Source: Prostheceraeus crozeri (taxonomy: Eukaryota; Platyhelminthes; Polycladida; Euryleptidae). From it: a stretch of 64,000 bases of DNA. The stretch covers positions 124,001 through 188,000 of the forward strand of contig CAJQUW010007109.1 of the NCBI GenBank assembly GCA_907163375.1, given 5' to 3'. The notes under the pieces are model-generated. The model had not been told where the DNA came from, did no database searches, and saw nothing but the letters and a program-made list of their open reading frames with translations. Below are positions 60,751-64,000 of this stretch, one piece after another. Within the stretch, counting starts at the first letter, position 1. Every line of letters starts with the position of its first letter. Made by a program: the position numbers and the translations under genes.

Positions 60751-61539
60751 ATGTGTTCAGCAGATTTAGACAAAATTAATAATCATTTAGAAAATTTGAC
60801 AGAGATTTTGGGTTCATCAAAATTTAGTACGACGTTAAAAATTATAACAACTACTTCATCACACACTTGTAATTTAGAACCCATTCTACATTTGGAACAA
60901 AATAAAAATTATCAAATTGCATTGACTAGTTTATCTACATTTAACACTATTCAAAATGTTATAAAAGATGTGAATGATCAATTTAGATATTCTACTGATA
61001 AAGGCAAAACATGGAAAATATTAACTTTTCTTCCTGGTTCTCACGAAGTTGAATCAATATCAAATGAAATTAAGAGACATTTAGGTATACCATTTAAAGA
61101 TAAGAAACAATTACATTTTGCAGTTGAACCGGCAGTCAATAAATTTTCTCTTACTTTAGACGAAAATCATCAAGTTGATTTTAATCATGATAGATCATTG
61201 TCAAAGCTATTAGGATTTAATGAACAAACCTATAGTCAAGGTTATCATTTAGGTGAGAAGATTCCAAAAATAACTGAAATAAATTCAATTGTTGTACATT
61301 GTGACATTATTGAAGGAGGATATATAAATGGTAAATTGTCAAATTTAATATTCAGTTTTCCAGCTTTTACTGTACCCATTGGTTATAGATTAAATGAAAT
61401 TCCACAAACATTAATATATTTCCCTATTACAAGAAAAACTATTAACAACATTAACATGAGAATCACTGATGAAAAAGGAAAAGAAATAAATTTTGGAGGT
61501 GAAGAGATTATGATAGATCTTTTGGTTCGGGAGGTATAA
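60751..61539 (+). CDS. Penton-like minor capsid protein, second family B Polinton
   Basis: 262 residues, looks whole, with a handful of residues different from 41159-40371. C-terminal MRITDEKGKEINFGGEEIMI is the conserved strand. A single GGGAG..CTCCC hairpin unit lies at the gene end, where the other copy has five. Confidence 0.7.
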   Translation: MCSADLDKINNHLENLTEILGSSKFSTTLKIITTTSSHTCNLEPILHLEQNKNYQIALTSLSTFNTIQNVIKDVNDQFRYSTDKGKTWKILTFLPGSHEVESISNEIKRHLGIPFKDKKQLHFAVEPAVNKFSLTLDENHQVDFNHDRSLSKLLGFNEQTYSQGYHLGEKIPKITEINSIVVHCDIIEGGYINGKLSNLIFSFPAFTVPIGYRLNEIPQTLIYFPITRKTINNINMRITDEKGKEINFGGEEIMIDLLVREV

Positions 61540-61625
61540 ACTCCCACGCAAAGCTAGAGAAGTTTAATTTTCTTCTTCTTCTTTAAAAATAAAAATAAAA
61601 TAAAAATAAATCTTTTTATTAAAAA

Positions 61626-62393
61626 ATGAGTGAACTACCTCCATTTAATAAAACAAAACTTAAATTTAATCATCATCCAAATTTATCTAATAAAGTTTTG
61701 TCAGTTATTTGTGGAAGATCAGGATGCGGAAAAACATATCTATTATTTAAAATTTTAACGACTCCAAATTTTTTGGATTACAACAATCATATAATTTATA
61801 CAACAACAGCAGAACAACCCGTCTATCAATTTTTAAAATATGGATTTGAAAATAATCTTAAAAAAACAGCAATTGCTTCATTATTCAAAGAATATGAAAA
61901 ATCTGAAGATGAAGAAGAAATAAGTTCGTGGTGTGAAGAAGCAGCAAAAAATAATCAGTTAGTTGAATCCAATAAAAATAAGCATATAAAGATACAATTA
62001 ATAGATGATAGTGGTAATATGCAAGATCCTAGTAAACTAGATAAAACAATGAAACATTGTGTAATTTTTGATGATTGTGTTAATGACAGAAATCAGTCAG
62101 TTCAGAGAAATTATTTCACAAGAGGTAGACATAATAACTGTAGTGTATTTTATTTAACACAAAGTATGTATTCATTAGACGGAAGTGTTATTAGAAAGAA
62201 TGCAAATATATTTATACTATTTGAAATAAATGCAAGAAACTTAAGTGATTTGTTAAGAGATTTATGTGTAAGAAATAAAGATGAATTTAAACAATCGCGT
62301 AACAATGCTTGGTCAAAAGATTATGGCTTCATTACAACTAATATTGATAAAAAAATTCATGATAGAGTTATAGAACATTTGTTTACCGAGTGA
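61626..62393 (+). CDS. Genome-packaging ATPase, second family B Polinton
   Basis: 255 residues, starting MSELPPFNKTKLKFNHHPNL. Walker A CGRSGCGKTYLLFKIL, Walker B KHCVIFDDCVND. Looks whole. Same convergent arrangement with the polymerase gene as in the nested copy. Confidence 0.85.
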   Translation: MSELPPFNKTKLKFNHHPNLSNKVLSVICGRSGCGKTYLLFKILTTPNFLDYNNHIIYTTTAEQPVYQFLKYGFENNLKKTAIASLFKEYEKSEDEEEISSWCEEAAKNNQLVESNKNKHIKIQLIDDSGNMQDPSKLDKTMKHCVIFDDCVNDRNQSVQRNYFTRGRHNNCSVFYLTQSMYSLDGSVIRKNANIFILFEINARNLSDLLRDLCVRNKDEFKQSRNNAWSKDYGFITTNIDKKIHDRVIEHLFTE

Positions 62394-62477
62394 TAAAAAA
62401 TATACAAATATAGTGTTATAATATTTTTTATTTTTTTTATGTATATATCAAATTTGACTATCTTAGAAATTAGAAAA

Positions 62478-64000
62478 TTAAAAAGGTGAAGTAGTTATTC
62501 CATCAGGTAAAATTTTTCTTTTATCATCAAATGGATCTAATGCTAATTTATGTTCTTCTTTTAAATACATTTTATGTTTTTTTGAATTAAGTCTATAATT
62601 ACATGCTGTTTTTATTTCATTATTAAATAATACATTTTTATAATCTTGAAATGTTATTTGATTAGCCACTGATGCCTTTGAAATTCCTTTTAATGTTTTA
62701 TGTGTTTTAATATTATTAGTTGTGTTATAACAATAACATTTAGATTTTAAAAATATAGCTTCTGTTATGAAATCTTCATTTCCTTCTAATTCATCTTTTA
62801 CTTTACATAAATCAGAAGGATGAATGATATCTTTTATTTTATCTATTTCTTTAACAAGTGTAGAATTATACGGTATTGTTAATTCTAAGAAAACAGAATC
62901 GGTATCTGTAAAGTGTAATTTATAGTTTTTGCCATAAGCAGGTGCTAAATAATCATATATAAATCTATACATAAATAGTTTAGCTAATTCTAATATAGTG
63001 AATCCTATAAAATTAAACTTATCATGTTTTACGCTGATTCGACGTAAATGTACAGCACATAGTTCATCACTAAATCTAGTAGTTCTTTTATATGTAGGTT
63101 TCCTTGTTAAATTTTGAAACCTTTCTTTATCATAAACTATTTCAATATTTTGTCTATTACGCACATTTTCTAAAGTCTTACCATAAAATGCATTATTCAT
63201 TAATTTGAAGAACACGTTTCCAAAATCATCTTTATTTCTTTTAGCTATTTTACGTTTTTCAATATTGAACTCTATATAATCTTTTAACCACCTAGATTTT
63301 CTATACACTAGTTTCCGGTGAATTTTTGTGAGAATCATTCCATGATCTAAATACCAATCTAGCATTCTTCCTTCAACAACATACTTTCCTTTTTTACTTT
63401 GTGTTAACATAAGTTTTTTTGTTGGTCTGTATTTCTTAGGAATTATAGATTTTTGATAATCTAAAAAATCTTCTATATTGGGAATTTTGTTTTCGGGACA
63501 GAAAGGAAAATATTTTGTTTTATCTTTTATTTCATCAGGATATACTAAATCAACTTCATATATATAACCATGATTATAATTTCCATCATATGTTTTTTGA
63601 TGATCTAGAATATTACACCATGACATTTCACCTGTTGGTAATTCTTGTATCATACAAGAAGAATATAAGCTATTAAAATCATAATATAACAAATAGTTTT
63701 CTCTCATGAATTCATCAATTGCATTTTCACGTTCTACTCCTTCTCGTTTCGTTCGAAAAATTTCTAATATTTTTTCTTTTTCTTCTGGAGATAAAGGTTT
63801 CATTATTCCATATTCTTGTGGATTTACTTTCTTATTATAACATTTAACATATCTATTACCTAAAACTGATGAAACACCACCTTTAATCCCAGATTCAAAA
63901 AATAATAATTTATCATATGTATTTTCTTTATAATGTTTAAGTTTAACGGACTTTGTCCTAGAGCCATCGGCTTGAACACCAGTATGTTTTAATCCTGCTA
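62478..64000 (-). CDS. DNA polymerase B, C-terminal part, second family B Polinton
   Basis: Open on the minus strand from the window edge to the stop at 62478; the start lies outside. Motifs: YYDFNSLYSSCM (A), KLMNNAFYGKTLENV (B), LHFTDTDSVFLELT (C). The site that holds the BEL/Pao element in the nested copy is empty here (near 63080), confirming that insertion. An in-frame double-hairpin insert at 63948-63973 is absent from the nested copy. Confidence 0.88.
   Translation of the reverse strand, partial: AGLKHTGVQADGSRTKSVKLKHYKENTYDKLLFFESGIKGGVSSVLGNRYVKCYNKKVNPQEYGIMKPLSPEEKEKILEIFRTKREGVERENAIDEFMRENYLLYYDFNSLYSSCMIQELPTGEMSWCNILDHQKTYDGNYNHGYIYEVDLVYPDEIKDKTKYFPFCPENKIPNIEDFLDYQKSIIPKKYRPTKKLMLTQSKKGKYVVEGRMLDWYLDHGMILTKIHRKLVYRKSRWLKDYIEFNIEKRKIAKRNKDDFGNVFFKLMNNAFYGKTLENVRNRQNIEIVYDKERFQNLTRKPTYKRTTRFSDELCAVHLRRISVKHDKFNFIGFTILELAKLFMYRFIYDYLAPAYGKNYKLHFTDTDSVFLELTIPYNSTLVKEIDKIKDIIHPSDLCKVKDELEGNEDFITEAIFLKSKCYCYNTTNNIKTHKTLKGISKASVANQITFQDYKNVLFNNEIKTACNYRLNSKKHKMYLKEEHKLALDPFDDKRKILPDGITTSPF
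63948..63973. repeat. Double-hairpin mini-element in the polymerase gene, absent from the other copy
   Basis: GGAC-TTT-GTCC (63948-63958), spacer TA, then AGCC-ATC-GGCT within 63961-63973. The insert adds 30 bp relative to the nested copy and is bounded by GTT on both sides (minus strand), so the reading frame is kept; it codes for about ten residues (QADGSRTKSV). Confidence 0.85.

Larger units (their letters stand above)
58481..64000. mobile_element. Second family B Polinton, cut by the window edge
   Basis: The left end AGTAATGGGCAAAAGACCG is at 58481. Gene order is that of the nested copy read from its right end: membrane protein, coiled-coil gene, penton-like protein, ATPase, then polymerase on the opposite strand. 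Amino-acid identity with 43345-38717 is about 97 percent or more. The right end is outside the window, so completeness is unknown; about one or two breaks are seen in the visible part. The six bases before it are CTGAGA. Confidence 0.92.

Noticed and set aside
1-64000. CRISPR array, tRNA or rRNA genes
   Set aside because: No regularly spaced direct repeats with unique spacers, and no cloverleaf or rRNA core recognised; the tandem repeats found have no spacers.

Overview
The window looks like a repeat-rich stretch of an animal nuclear genome, most likely a marine invertebrate (an echinoderm-like deuterostome is a guess, not a demonstration). The reasons are one spliced host-type gene with GT-AG introns, a hAT and a CACTA-ended DNA transposon, a BEL/Pao LTR retrotransposon, and several Polintons (Mavericks). 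More than 85 percent of the window is mobile DNA.

Layout. 1-1883: two exons of a DUF4806-like host gene. 3146-5506: an inverted, one-ended fragment of Polinton family A. 5868-8139: a non-autonomous hAT element with a perfect 8-bp target duplication. 8911-9378: a small inverted-repeat element with CACTA ends. 9813-57836: a full-length family A Polinton with AAGTAG on both sides, carrying a second Polinton (family B, 18892-43345, TGTATC on both sides) in its protease gene. That Polinton in turn carries a BEL/Pao element (31322-38716) in its DNA polymerase gene. From 58481 to the window edge lies a second family B Polinton, only 644 bp beyond the first nest. Removing the inserts gives about 23.6 kb for the family A element and about 17 kb for the interrupted family B element, both normal Polinton sizes.

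Family A holds, left to right: a RING-finger gene, a DEDDh-type exonuclease, a protein resembling a polymerase N-terminal domain, a membrane RING protein, a small basic protein, the packaging ATPase, a conserved structural candidate, a Cys-rich protein, a chromodomain integrase, a pX-like core protein, major capsid protein and protease (all +). Then come a TATA-binding-protein homologue with two PC4-like neighbours (-), two penton-like minor capsid genes (+), protein-primed DNA polymerase B (-), two small genes (+) and a coiled-coil gene (-). It has TATA/CCAAT promoters and small introns, including a three-base exon that is just an ATG.

Family B is much more AT-rich and has its own set: protease, an integrase fused to a parvovirus-type phospholipase A2 domain, pX-like proteins, major capsid, a fibre-like coiled-coil protein with a phage tail-fibre motif, polymerase B, ATPase, penton-like protein and a membrane protein. 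Its genes and spacers are peppered with GC-rich double-hairpin inserts of about 25-31 bp with three-base loops, some in frame inside coding regions. One is present in one copy and absent from the other.

The most unusual items are the two-lobed TBP in a capsid-bearing transposon with PC4-like neighbours, the double-hairpin mini-elements of family B, the PLA2-integrase fusion, the shared ATG mini-exon, and a hairpin-dense 1.1-kb non-coding block next to the right terminal repeat of family A. The Polintons and the BEL element are fossils: most large genes have one or a few breaks, yet copies are so similar that the insertions must be recent.
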